Origin: Methanoregula sp. UBA471
Lineage (GTDB): Archaea > Halobacteriota > Methanomicrobia > Methanomicrobiales > Methanospirillaceae
Length of the DNA: 23,727 bases
Assembly (NCBI GenBank): GCA_002495065.1
Contig: DADT01000022.1
Location: forward strand, 1 to 23,727
Reading direction: 5' to 3'
Part shown: in pieces, positions 1 to 7,877 of the stretch
How the letters are laid out: each line of letters opens with the position of its first letter
How positions within the stretch are numbered: the first letter of the stretch is position 1
Program-made: the position numbers and the translations under genes
The notes under the pieces: generated by a model
The model's database searches: none
What the model was told of the DNA's origin: nothing
What the model saw: the letters and a program-made list of their open reading frames with translations, nothing else

Positions 1-2
1 CA

Positions 3-500
3 ACCTTTGTGGAAGTCTGCAGCGACAAAGGTGCCAGCCTTCTGAGCGGTGCGGTAAAATCCGGGGTCCTCGCTACCGAGGCAGCCAACCCCAAGGGTCT
101 GGAGATCCGCGGCAAAGTCGAGGGAGCCATGCTCAAGCTCGGCGAAAAATGGAGGAAAAAAGATTTTGCCGCCCTCGGGGCAAACATGTGGGAGACAATA
201 AACAAAGAGACCGCACGGTGCATCAAGTGTTATTCATGCATTGAAAACTGCCCGGTCTGTTTCACCACTCCAGAAGCACTGATGAAAGGTTCCCTGATGG
301 TAAAACCAGGAGAACTCCCCCCGAACCCGATGTTCCATATGAGACGGTTTGCTCATATCTCGGACACCTGTGTCAACTGTGGCCAGTGCGAGGAACTTTG
401 CCCGGCAGATATACCTCTTGCACTCTTCTCGCACGCTATCCGTGTTGAAGGAGATGCTGCTTACGAGCCCAAACTGGGGAAAGTCACCTATACCAATTAA
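3..500 (+). CDS. F420-linked FdhB/FrhB-family iron-sulfur subunit, 5' partial
   Basis: The reading frame is open at the left edge (codons from base 3, reading TFVEVCSDKG), so this is the C-terminal part of a longer gene; the GTG at base 9 is unlikely to be the true start. Two ferredoxin-type cysteine sets are visible: CIKCYSCIENCP at about 220-255 and CVNCGQCEELCP at about 369-404, each able to bind a 4Fe-4S cluster. The phrase MFHMRRFAHISDTC between them and the overall spacing resemble the beta subunit of F420-dependent formate dehydrogenase (FdhB), a relative of hydrogenase subunit FrhB. Such subunits pass electrons between F420 through FAD and a partner dehydrogenase or heterodisulfide reductase in the cytoplasm. 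Canonical FdhB, as I recall it, has extra cysteines just after the first set; here that stretch reads CFTTPEALMKG, so this may be a paralogue rather than the housekeeping enzyme. The partner subunit would lie to the left, outside the window. Confidence 0.8.
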   Translation, partial: TFVEVCSDKGASLLSGAVKSGVLATEAANPKGLEIRGKVEGAMLKLGEKWRKKDFAALGANMWETINKETARCIKCYSCIENCPVCFTTPEALMKGSLMVKPGELPPNPMFHMRRFAHISDTCVNCGQCEELCPADIPLALFSHAIRVEGDAAYEPKLGKVTYTN

Positions 501-590
501 ATTTTTGTGCAATCGTGGTTCAAAAAAGGTATGTGCACATCGAAGGATGAACGAGGATTTCAATCAATCCAGGTAATTGATAATTCTGAT

Positions 591-600
591 AAGGAGATGA
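591..600 (+). promoter_or_regulatory. Shine-Dalgarno site for the diiron protein
   Basis: AAGGAGATGA lies 7 bases before the ATG at 608 and decides that start. Two closer ATGs (598 and 601) run into stop codons at once, so they are not usable. Confidence 0.7.
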
Positions 601-607
601 ATGTTAG

Positions 608-1063
608 ATGAAACCAGATGATGCAAAGAAGATCATTTCAACTGCAGTCGACAGGGAAGTCGAGGCATACACATTTTACCGCACCATATCCGACAAGGTA
701 AAAGACCCGGCACTGAAGAAACTCTTTGATGAGCTTGCTGGTGAGGAGAAACAGCACCGGGAGTTTTTACAGGGAATGCTCACCAAGGACGTCGCCAAAA
801 TGAACTTTGATGTAAAGAAGGATTACAAAGTGGTGAACGCCATGCCGAGCCCTCCCCTTTCGGCCGACATGAAACCGCTCGATGGCCTCGTTGTCGCGAT
901 CAAGAAGGAACTCGAAGCGATGCAGATGTACAGCCAGCTTGCCGGGCTCTCCACCGAAACGGAACAGAAATTCCTCTTTACCCAGCTTGCAAACATGGAG
1001 AGCGGGCACAAAGCACGGTTGGAGGATCTCTACACCAATATGGCATTCCCTGAAGTCTGGTAA
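608..1063 (+). CDS. Rubrerythrin-like ferritin-fold diiron protein, no rubredoxin domain
   Basis: This 151-residue protein has the repeated half-site pattern of the ferritin/rubrerythrin fold. Helix 1 carries EVEAYTFY (E17/E19), helix 2 E47-x-x-H50, helix 3 KELEAMQMY (E101/E103) and helix 4 E131-x-x-H134. Together these supply the glutamates and histidines for a diiron centre. There is no CxxC pair, so the rubredoxin domain of classical rubrerythrin is absent. Family members in anaerobes reduce hydrogen peroxide or handle iron; which applies here cannot be told, and the electron donor would have to be a separate protein. The gene starts 107 bases after the FdhB-like gene on the same strand. 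No strong TATA box is seen between them, so read-through is possible. A good ribosome site supports the start. Confidence 0.85.
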   Translation: MKPDDAKKIISTAVDREVEAYTFYRTISDKVKDPALKKLFDELAGEEKQHREFLQGMLTKDVAKMNFDVKKDYKVVNAMPSPPLSADMKPLDGLVVAIKKELEAMQMYSQLAGLSTETEQKFLFTQLANMESGHKARLEDLYTNMAFPEVW

Positions 1064-1220
1064 GAAGGTACCTGTTTAGTTCAGGAAATAAACAGATGGT
1101 GTAGGGAGAGGTAATCGTTTCCGGGAAAGCATGCATCAGGACCTTCTTTGCCTTTTGTCCTGATCGCATCCCTGCCTCTTTCTCTCACATAAAATTATTT
1201 TTTATAATGCATGACGATCC

Positions 1221-1229
1221 TTTTTTTTT
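1221..1229 (+). terminator. U-tract terminator after the diiron gene
   Basis: A run of nine T, with another T-rich stretch (ATTTTTTAT) about 20 bases earlier, lies about 155 bases after the stop codon. U-rich tracts without a strong hairpin are the usual archaeal terminator. There is no gene in 1064-1485. The rest of the gap holds only this and the promoter region described next. Confidence 0.45.
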
Positions 1230-1448
1230 ATCGAAACAATGAACACATTTTATTCATGAAAAGTATGGTATATAGTGCCCCGGTAGTTTTACGCTGCATG
1301 GTGGCTCCTCCTCGGAAAGAAGATGGCGTATTGGTTCACTGAAATCGGTCCGGACACCCTGTGAGAAATCAGCCCTGGCTATGCACAGGTTTGCCGGAAT
1401 CTGAAAGTATTACCGGGATGAATCTAACGTATAGAATAATTCAAAAAT

Positions 1449-1474
1449 AATATATATTTTCATTCATGAATACT
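1449..1474 (+). promoter_or_regulatory. TATA box and palindrome ahead of the HTH-PAS gene
   Basis: AATATATATTTT (1449-1460) fits an archaeal TATA box. The expected start of transcription is about 25 bases downstream, near 1478, so the message would have a leader of only a few bases before the ATG at 1486; no Shine-Dalgarno site is seen. Directly after the box is the perfect palindrome ATTCATGAAT (1462-1471). A near match, ATTCATGAAA, is at 1252-1261. Both could be binding sites for the winged-helix protein encoded next, but this is inference. Confidence 0.5.
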
Positions 1475-1485
1475 TATGTTCGACT

Positions 1486-4400
1486 ATGCCGGTTCTCGAT
1501 AGTGAAAAAGTAGATCGGTTAAAACAGATCCTTAAGTGGCATCCGCGTGGTATTACAATATCAGATCTTGCCGCCAAAATGGATATGAACCGGAATCTGG
1601 TAGCAAAATATCTGGACATGCTCCTGATCTCCGGTCAGGTAGATATGGAGGTTGTCGGAGCCGCCAAGGTATATTTCCTCTCCCGGCGGGTTCCCATCTC
1701 ATCAATGCTGGAATTCTCTTCTGATATGGTAATACTTCTTGACCGTGAGCAAAAAATTGTCCAGGTCAACGATCCTCTTCTCAGGATACTCAAAGAAAAA
1801 AAGGAGGCACTGGTTGGGAGACATATCAGTGATATAGATAATCCTTTTTTCAGGTCTGTTCCCATTATCGGGCCTTCAAAAGACACAGATGCCCTCGGAC
1901 AGGTTCGCGAGATGGTCTGCACGCTTGAGGGAAAGAAACACCACTTTCGCGTGAAACAGTTACAGACCGCATTCGAAGATGGTAATCAGGGGATCACCCT
2001 GATCATTGAAGATATCTCCGCCCAGGTTATGTACCAGGAAATGCTGGAATTAAACGAAGCCCGCTATCGCGGTATCGTAGAGGACCAGACCGAATTTATT
2101 ACGCGTTTCCTGCCTGATGGAAAACTTATTTTTGTGAATGATGCGTATGCCCGTTATCTCGGGAAGAGTAAAGAGGAGCTCCTTGGCGGGCCACATATCC
2201 CTCATCTCGGTGCGGACGACATACCGGCAGTAAGCAGGACCATCCGGTCCCTGAGCAAAGAAAATTTGGCTGTCACCTTTGAATGCCGGATCCATCATGA
2301 TTGCGGGAAAGACCGCTGGAACCTGTGGACGGTGCGGGTGCTGTTCGATGATGAAAACAAGCCTGTTGAATATCAGGGCATCGGCCACGACAACACAGAG
2401 AAACGTGAGGCTGCAGCGAGGATTAACCAGTATATCAAGGATATGGAATTCCTCTCCCGCAAAGCGCAGGAGTTTGTTGAGGTGCCTCTTGAGGTAGACC
2501 TTTACCAGTTGATTGGGGAAGGACTTTCTGAATTACTTCCCAGTGCATTAATCGGTGTAAATTTATTTGATCTGAGGTCCGAAAGTTTTATCGCTAAGGC
2601 ATTTTTACCAGACAAGGATCACAACCTCCTCAACACCTTCCTCGGCAGGGAATTCATGGGATTTGAGTTTCCCCTTAGTGCGCTCCCCCAGACAATAAGG
2701 ACCTTTGTATATGATGAACTCCTGAAAGGAAAATTATTTCATAGCAATGAAAGTCTTTACACCTTTTTTTTCCGGCAGATTCCCGAAGATACATGCGAGA
2801 GTATCAGAAAAACCCTCAATCTTGGGGACAGGCATTATGCAATAGGCCTTGTCAGACACGGGGTACTCTTTGGTGGGGTGAATTTTACCCTGCGGGAGGG
2901 TGAGACCCCCCGTAACCCCCAGCTTATCGAGACATTTATCCATCAGGCATCTGTTATTTTACACCGGAGGCGAACCGAAGAATCACTCAAGAGGAGTGAG
3001 GACCGATACAAGGGTATTGTCGAAGACCAGACTGAATGTATTGTCAGGTTTCAGCCGGACTGGACAATCACCTTTGCAAATGGCTCTTTCTGCAGGTACT
3101 TCCAGAAAAATCTACAGGAATTAATTGGCAGGCCGATTTTTTCCCTCATCGGAAATGATGGCCTGACCTCACTGGCCTATGAGCGGATGAAATCCCTCAC
3201 TGCACAGAATCCCGTAAATTCTTATGAGTATCGCGACCTTGATCCGTCAGGTAGCATCAGGTGGTCAATCTGGACAACCCGGGCAATCTTAGATGAAAAT
3301 GGGACACTGATCGAATACCAGTCTGTTGGCCGGGATGTTACAGACCAAAAAGAGGCGGAAGCAAAGATCCGGCAATACATTGCAGACAGGGAATTTCTGA
3401 CGCAGACTGCGCTTGGGTTTATGAACCTGAGAGATGATGAGAACCTGTATCAGTATATTGCAGATCAGTTGTACTCTCTCATTCCTGGTCAGATAGTTGC
3501 GATAAGTTCAATCAATCCGTCTGAAAGAACGGTAACCCTCCAGAGCATTGCGGGCTTAGATAAATCTGTCTTCGAGGAATTCAGAAATCTTGGGGTATTT
3601 CTCTTTGGAAAATCATTCTCTCTTGATAAAGATCCTGATGTTGAAACCATCCTTAAAACGAAATATCTGACCCCGGGACCCGCTCTCTACAATCTTTTAT
3701 TCAGGGAATTTCCTCAGGAGGTGTGCCTCCAGCTCGGGAACCGGATAGGATTTGGGAAAAGTTACGTGATGGGATTTGTCCATGAGGGGACAATATTTGG
3801 CAGTGCCATAATCATCCTGCGACCAGGACAGGAATTAAAAAACAGGGAGATTCTGGAATTATTCCTCAACCAGGCTTCCATTGCATTGCTTCATAAGTAC
3901 GCCCGGCAGGAGTTGAGAGGTAGTGAAAAAATATACCGCAGTGTTATCGAGAATATTCAGGATGTGTTTTATCGTTCCGATGCCGCAGGGAATCTTATCA
4001 TGGCAAGTCCAAGCTGGGCAAAAATACTCGGGTACGCTTCTCTTGAAAACTGTATCGGATATAATATCGCTGAAAAATTCTGGTTTGCGCCGGAACGCCG
4101 TAAAGAATTTCTTAATGCCATAAACAGGAATGGGTCTGTCAGTGATTATGAGGTTGTTTTAAAATGCAGGAATGGTTCACCCCTGTATGTATCAACCAAC
4201 AGTCACCTCTATTATGATGATGCCGGTTCGTTGCTTGGAGTTGAGGGGATCTTCCGCGATATCAGCGAACGCCGGACTGCGGCTGAAAAAATACGGGATA
4301 CACTGTCCCAGATAGAGTTTTTTTCCCGGAAACTGGAGGAATTCATCGAGCTACCACCGGATGCTGATATTTATTATGCTATCGGGCAGGGTCTCAAAGA

Positions 4401-6858
4401 ATTTTTACCAGACAGCATGATTATTGTCAATAACTATGATCGCGATAATGGAAAACTAACCGTTAAAGCCCTTGTTGGTGATAAAGCACGGGCAACCGCA
4501 CTGAAATACTTACAGAGCGATCTGACGGGTATTTCATTTCAGGTAGATGTGCCTGTCCCGGAAGATATTCAGGCTGGTAAAATATACCCTGTCAGGGGAA
4601 ATTTCTATTCTGTTTTATTACGGAATTTTTCTCAGGATATCAGTACCGCGATTATGCAGGACCTGGACCTTGGGAATATTTACTATATCGGCCTTGTTTA
4701 TGGAGGGTCCTTTCTTGGTAATGTCACCTTTGGTCTGCCAAAAGGACAGAAACTGGAGAAGATACCCTTTATCGAACTCTATGGAAGGGCAGCTTCGATC
4801 GTCCTCCAGCGCAAGATTGCCGAAGAGTCCCTCAAAGAGAGTCGGGAGATATTCTCGAATGTTGCTACGTATGCACCTGTCCCCATAGCAATTATTGAAG
4901 CCGATGGCAGGTATCAGTTTGTAAATCAGAAATTTACTGAGGTTTTCGGATACGACCTCCATGACTTTACAAAAGGAAAAGAGTGGTTCTCTCTCGCATA
5001 CCCGGATCCGGAATACCGCAGACAAGTCATTGATTCATGGAAATCAGATCTCAGGACATCAACGTCAGGCCAGCAAAGGCCGGAAATATTTACTGTACGG
5101 TGCAAAAACGGTCTTGACCGGGAGATCCTGTTCCGCCCTGTCTCTCTGAGCGACGGCAAAGAGTGCGTGGTTTACGAGGATGTCACGGAACAGCATAAAA
5201 CTGAAGAAATACAGAGACTGCTTTCCTCAATTGTAGAAACATCCCGGGATGCAATTATCAGTAAAAAAACCGATGGGACCATTATTACCTGGAACAAGGC
5301 AGCAGAGCAGCTGTATGGATATACAAAAGACGAGATGATCGGGCGCAATATATCGATGATTATTCCTCAGGAACAGCTCGGGGAAATGAATGAGATAATC
5401 AGCAGGATCAAAAAAGGCGGTTCTGTGAATAACTTTGAAACACTCCGCGTCCGCAAGGATGGCAAAATCATCGATGTTGCCATAACTATATCCCCCATCA
5501 CCAATGAGGCCGGGATTGTAATCGGGGCTTCCACTATCGGAAGGGATATTTCATTTAAAAAATCTGAAGAGCGTTTAATGGAGAGCGAGGAGAAATACCG
5601 CACTGTCGTTGAAAATATGAAAATCGGGATGTACAGGAGTACCGGAGATCCGAAGGGCAGATTTGTATGGGGAAATACCTCGCTTCTGGATATTTTAGGA
5701 TACCCTTCATTCAATACCCTGAGCCAGATTGATGTAGCCGATCTTTTTGCCGAACCAGGGGGGAGAGAAATGCTCCTTGCAGATTTAAGGCAGTCAGGGT
5801 TTGTGATGAACCGGGAGATATATCTGAGACGGGCAGACGGAAGCCGGATCTGTGTCCGTGTCACCGCCCTTGCCAGGTATAATCTGGCTGGAGATATCGA
5901 ATTTATCAACGGAACTGTTGAGGATATCACCGAACATAAAAAGGATGCAGTGCACCTTCAGCTGCTCCGGCAGGAACTGCTTGACATAATTGAATTTTTC
6001 CCGGACCCTGCTTTCCTCATCGATCAACACCGTCAGGTGTTTGCCTGGAATTCCGCTATGGAACACCTGACAGGTGTCAGCAGGAATGAGGTTGTCGGGA
6101 GTTCCCGATATGATCGTGCATTCGCAACGAATGGTACTCCACAGCCTGTGCTTATCGATCTTCTTGAAGCGCCTGATGATGAGATTGGGAACGCGTATTT
6201 GCCTGTAACCCGTGAAGGAAGCTCACTTATAGCAGAAGGTTTCATTTCCTCGTTCTATTCGGGACGGGGTGCCTATGTATGGATGAAGGCATCACCGCTG
6301 TATGATCCCGCAGGTAATAAAATCGGAGCAATTGAGATTATCCGCGACATATCAAAATTGAAGGAAACCGGGGGATCGCTGCACTATGCAACTGTAGCTG
6401 GTTCGGATGCACGTGAAAAGTGGTCAATGCCGGCAGAAGCGAACCATGGATTTCCCGATCAGGGCATGATTGACACCCCGGGCATCTTAAGTCCCCTCTA
6501 CCTCTCCCAGGCGCTAAAAACGGCGCAGGATTATATCGCCATTCTCGATAAATCGGGTAAGTGTCTCTGGGCAAATGATTCACTCGTTCATGCCGTAAAA
6601 GCAGAAAACAGCAGTGATCTTGCTGGCAAGAGCCTTGCACTCTTTATTGCACCGGAGTTCCGGAAGCTTGCGCTGAACTGCCTTACGGATGCCAGGAAAA
6701 ACGGGCATAAAATCATACCCCTCATGATGCTTTCATCCTCCGGTAGGATCCCCATTGAAGCGAGCATTTCTTCGATTATGGCAAAGAACGGTAACTTTTT
6801 TGGTTTTTTTACCGTAGCACGAAATGTCGAGCGGGAAAAAGTCGAGAGACCCAGATAG
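1486..6858 (+). CDS. Giant HTH-PAS-GAF sensor/regulator without kinase
   Basis: This 1790-residue soluble protein has no membrane segment. Residues 1-70 form a winged helix (ITISDLAAKMDMNRNLVAKY), a likely DNA-binding domain. By pattern, PAS domains follow at roughly 72-180, 192-308, 506-622, 815-928, 1121-1235, 1242-1358, 1370-1482, 1499-1625 and 1673-1785, many ending in the RDIS/EDIT signature that joins PAS units. GAF-like domains lie at about 315-495, 640-800 and 946-1110, each ending in a helix such as FIHQASVILHRR, FLNQASIALLHK or YGRAASIVLQRK. PAS2-GAF1, PAS3-GAF2 and PAS4-GAF3 look like three copies of one unit. There is no HisKA, HATPase, receiver or cyclase domain, and the frame ends straight after the last PAS. 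It is most likely a one-component regulator that reads a small ligand or redox state and acts through DNA or protein contacts. The ligand is unknown. Confidence 0.85.
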   Translation: MPVLDSEKVDRLKQILKWHPRGITISDLAAKMDMNRNLVAKYLDMLLISGQVDMEVVGAAKVYFLSRRVPISSMLEFSSDMVILLDREQKIVQVNDPLLRILKEKKEALVGRHISDIDNPFFRSVPIIGPSKDTDALGQVREMVCTLEGKKHHFRVKQLQTAFEDGNQGITLIIEDISAQVMYQEMLELNEARYRGIVEDQTEFITRFLPDGKLIFVNDAYARYLGKSKEELLGGPHIPHLGADDIPAVSRTIRSLSKENLAVTFECRIHHDCGKDRWNLWTVRVLFDDENKPVEYQGIGHDNTEKREAAARINQYIKDMEFLSRKAQEFVEVPLEVDLYQLIGEGLSELLPSALIGVNLFDLRSESFIAKAFLPDKDHNLLNTFLGREFMGFEFPLSALPQTIRTFVYDELLKGKLFHSNESLYTFFFRQIPEDTCESIRKTLNLGDRHYAIGLVRHGVLFGGVNFTLREGETPRNPQLIETFIHQASVILHRRRTEESLKRSEDRYKGIVEDQTECIVRFQPDWTITFANGSFCRYFQKNLQELIGRPIFSLIGNDGLTSLAYERMKSLTAQNPVNSYEYRDLDPSGSIRWSIWTTRAILDENGTLIEYQSVGRDVTDQKEAEAKIRQYIADREFLTQTALGFMNLRDDENLYQYIADQLYSLIPGQIVAISSINPSERTVTLQSIAGLDKSVFEEFRNLGVFLFGKSFSLDKDPDVETILKTKYLTPGPALYNLLFREFPQEVCLQLGNRIGFGKSYVMGFVHEGTIFGSAIIILRPGQELKNREILELFLNQASIALLHKYARQELRGSEKIYRSVIENIQDVFYRSDAAGNLIMASPSWAKILGYASLENCIGYNIAEKFWFAPERRKEFLNAINRNGSVSDYEVVLKCRNGSPLYVSTNSHLYYDDAGSLLGVEGIFRDISERRTAAEKIRDTLSQIEFFSRKLEEFIELPPDADIYYAIGQGLKEFLPDSMIIVNNYDRDNGKLTVKALVGDKARATALKYLQSDLTGISFQVDVPVPEDIQAGKIYPVRGNFYSVLLRNFSQDISTAIMQDLDLGNIYYIGLVYGGSFLGNVTFGLPKGQKLEKIPFIELYGRAASIVLQRKIAEESLKESREIFSNVATYAPVPIAIIEADGRYQFVNQKFTEVFGYDLHDFTKGKEWFSLAYPDPEYRRQVIDSWKSDLRTSTSGQQRPEIFTVRCKNGLDREILFRPVSLSDGKECVVYEDVTEQHKTEEIQRLLSSIVETSRDAIISKKTDGTIITWNKAAEQLYGYTKDEMIGRNISMIIPQEQLGEMNEIISRIKKGGSVNNFETLRVRKDGKIIDVAITISPITNEAGIVIGASTIGRDISFKKSEERLMESEEKYRTVVENMKIGMYRSTGDPKGRFVWGNTSLLDILGYPSFNTLSQIDVADLFAEPGGREMLLADLRQSGFVMNREIYLRRADGSRICVRVTALARYNLAGDIEFINGTVEDITEHKKDAVHLQLLRQELLDIIEFFPDPAFLIDQHRQVFAWNSAMEHLTGVSRNEVVGSSRYDRAFATNGTPQPVLIDLLEAPDDEIGNAYLPVTREGSSLIAEGFISSFYSGRGAYVWMKASPLYDPAGNKIGAIEIIRDISKLKETGGSLHYATVAGSDAREKWSMPAEANHGFPDQGMIDTPGILSPLYLSQALKTAQDYIAILDKSGKCLWANDSLVHAVKAENSSDLAGKSLALFIAPEFRKLALNCLTDARKNGHKIIPLMMLSSSGRIPIEASISSIMAKNGNFFGFFTVARNVEREKVERPR

Positions 6859-7004
6859 TATTCTGATTGTTTTTCCACCGGAGACCCGGATAAAAGTCTT
6901 CACCTGTCGGGGCTGCATTCATGACCTTATAAGAACTCAGGAGTTGTGCTCCCCCTGGATACACGCTCCTGGAATTAAATGCGGAAGTTTTTGTCATGAA
7001 AATA
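6859..7004. other. Gene-free spacer after the PAS gene
   Basis: No gene is seen. An inverted repeat, CAGGAG with CTCCTG about 26 bases later (about 6939-6976), could form a weak stem near the 3' end of the PAS message. A short T-run (GTTTTTCC) follows the stop codon. Confidence 0.35.
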
Positions 7005-7382
7005 AATTAAACAGATGTGAGTAATGGAATGTTTATTCTTCATAATTATTTGCGATGAACCCCGCCGCCCCCGACGGGGCGCCCCCGCGGCGGATCAGTT
7101 TCTAAAACGTATAGCTGTAAACACCTCACTGCCTCGCCGTGCCTCGGAGAGGCCCTGAGGCGGGGAGCCCTCATAAAATTATAAGGTTTAATGATTTTCA
7201 TGGTTCGGGAAGTGCCAATTCCGTTGCGATGACCTGCGCCGCCCCAAAAAGGGACGCCCCCGTGGCGTTCAATGAGCTGAAAACTCCGATCCTGGCCTCC
7301 CAATAACCTGTTGCGAGTGCCAGTCGAAGCTTCACAATTTTTCATGGTTGAGTGAGAACCCTTCATGTTCATGCCCGTTTCT
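7005..7382 (+). repeat. Dispersed GC-hairpin repeat, copy 1 (longest)
   Basis: The element begins at AATTAAACAGATGTGA, which also begins copy 2 at 16697, and ends near TTCATGCCCGTTTCT, shared with copy 3 and partly with copy 2. It holds a GC-rich stem in which CCGCCGC (about 7061-7067) pairs with GCGGCGG (about 7087-7093), then a second stem built on GCCTC/GAGGC (7141-7160), then an A/T-rich joint. Inside this copy the first hairpin recurs in altered form at about 7223-7275 (TTGCGATGACC, CGCCGCCCC, CGCCCCCGTGGCG), and the CATGGTT motif recurs at 7199 and 7342. Copy 1 therefore looks like a partial internal duplication. Open frames on both strands here are a by-product of the GC-rich sequence. 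No transposase or clear terminal inverted repeats are seen. Confidence 0.8.
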
Positions 7383-7461
7383 CAGGATTGAACTATCTGA
7401 TAAAAATCACGGCTTATCAGTATCACAAACGATATGAACAGGGGATTATATAAATGTAAGA

Positions 7462-7707
7462 ATGGAACGTAATCCGTTACCCGACCTCCTGCCCGTCTCC
7501 AGATTTGATCAGTTCCTCGGACATGCTTTATCCGAAATAACCGGTGAAGAAATTTCCGTATATTCTGTTGCTGAAAATCGCGATCTGATTTCCTGTATTT
7601 CCCGGAAACTTGCCCACGATACAGGTCTTGACTCATGTGATATTGCTCAATGGATTTCAAGGTCATTAAAACAATACTGGGCAGAAACCGAACTTACTCA
7701 AGGGTAG
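7462..7707 (+). CDS. Small hypothetical protein, 81 residues
   Basis: I do not recognise this protein. It is 81 residues, soluble and slightly acidic, with a likely helical C-terminal half (DIAQWISRSLKQYWAETELT) and two cysteines (SCIS and DSCD). It has no signal peptide and no known motif. Support for it being real is its length in an AT-rich setting, a purine-rich AGGGGA about 17 bases before the ATG, and a clear terminator-like inverted repeat 12 bases after the stop. Against it, an ATTATATAA box lies only about 10 bases upstream of the ATG, too close to serve this start, and there is no internal methionine. It lies between repeat copy 1 and the convergent mutY-like gene. Confidence 0.45.
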   Translation: MERNPLPDLLPVSRFDQFLGHALSEITGEEISVYSVAENRDLISCISRKLAHDTGLDSCDIAQWISRSLKQYWAETELTQG

Positions 7708-7719
7708 CAGGGTAACTTA

Positions 7720-7740
7720 TTTTTCGGTTCACCGGAAAAA
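7720..7740 (+). terminator. Inverted-repeat terminator between convergent genes
   Basis: TTTTTCGGTTCACCGGAAAAA is an imperfect inverted repeat directly after the small gene, followed by GATTTTTTCC. The strand-neutral A/T tracts at about 7795-7860 could end the leftward mutY-like message as well (ATTATTTTTTTAG on the minus strand). Confidence 0.5.
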
Positions 7741-7877
7741 ACTGAAATGGGATTTTTTCCGTGTATATATAAAATACTTAATTTCTTATGAAAAATATTA
7801 AAAAAATTTGTTTAATATTGATTGAAAATTTTAAATTAGTTTTTTACTAAAAAAATAATTATGATAAGCGATTTTGT

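Noticed and set aside
7046..7372. 108-codon minus-strand frame through repeat copy 1, with similar frames in copies 2 and 3 (MKIIKP, NFMRA, DPPRGRPVGGGGVHRK)
   Set aside because: The frame is carried by the GC-rich repeat itself. Similarity between copies is at DNA level, copy 2 has a stop near the start of the shared part, and the composition is low-complexity, so it is not taken as a gene.
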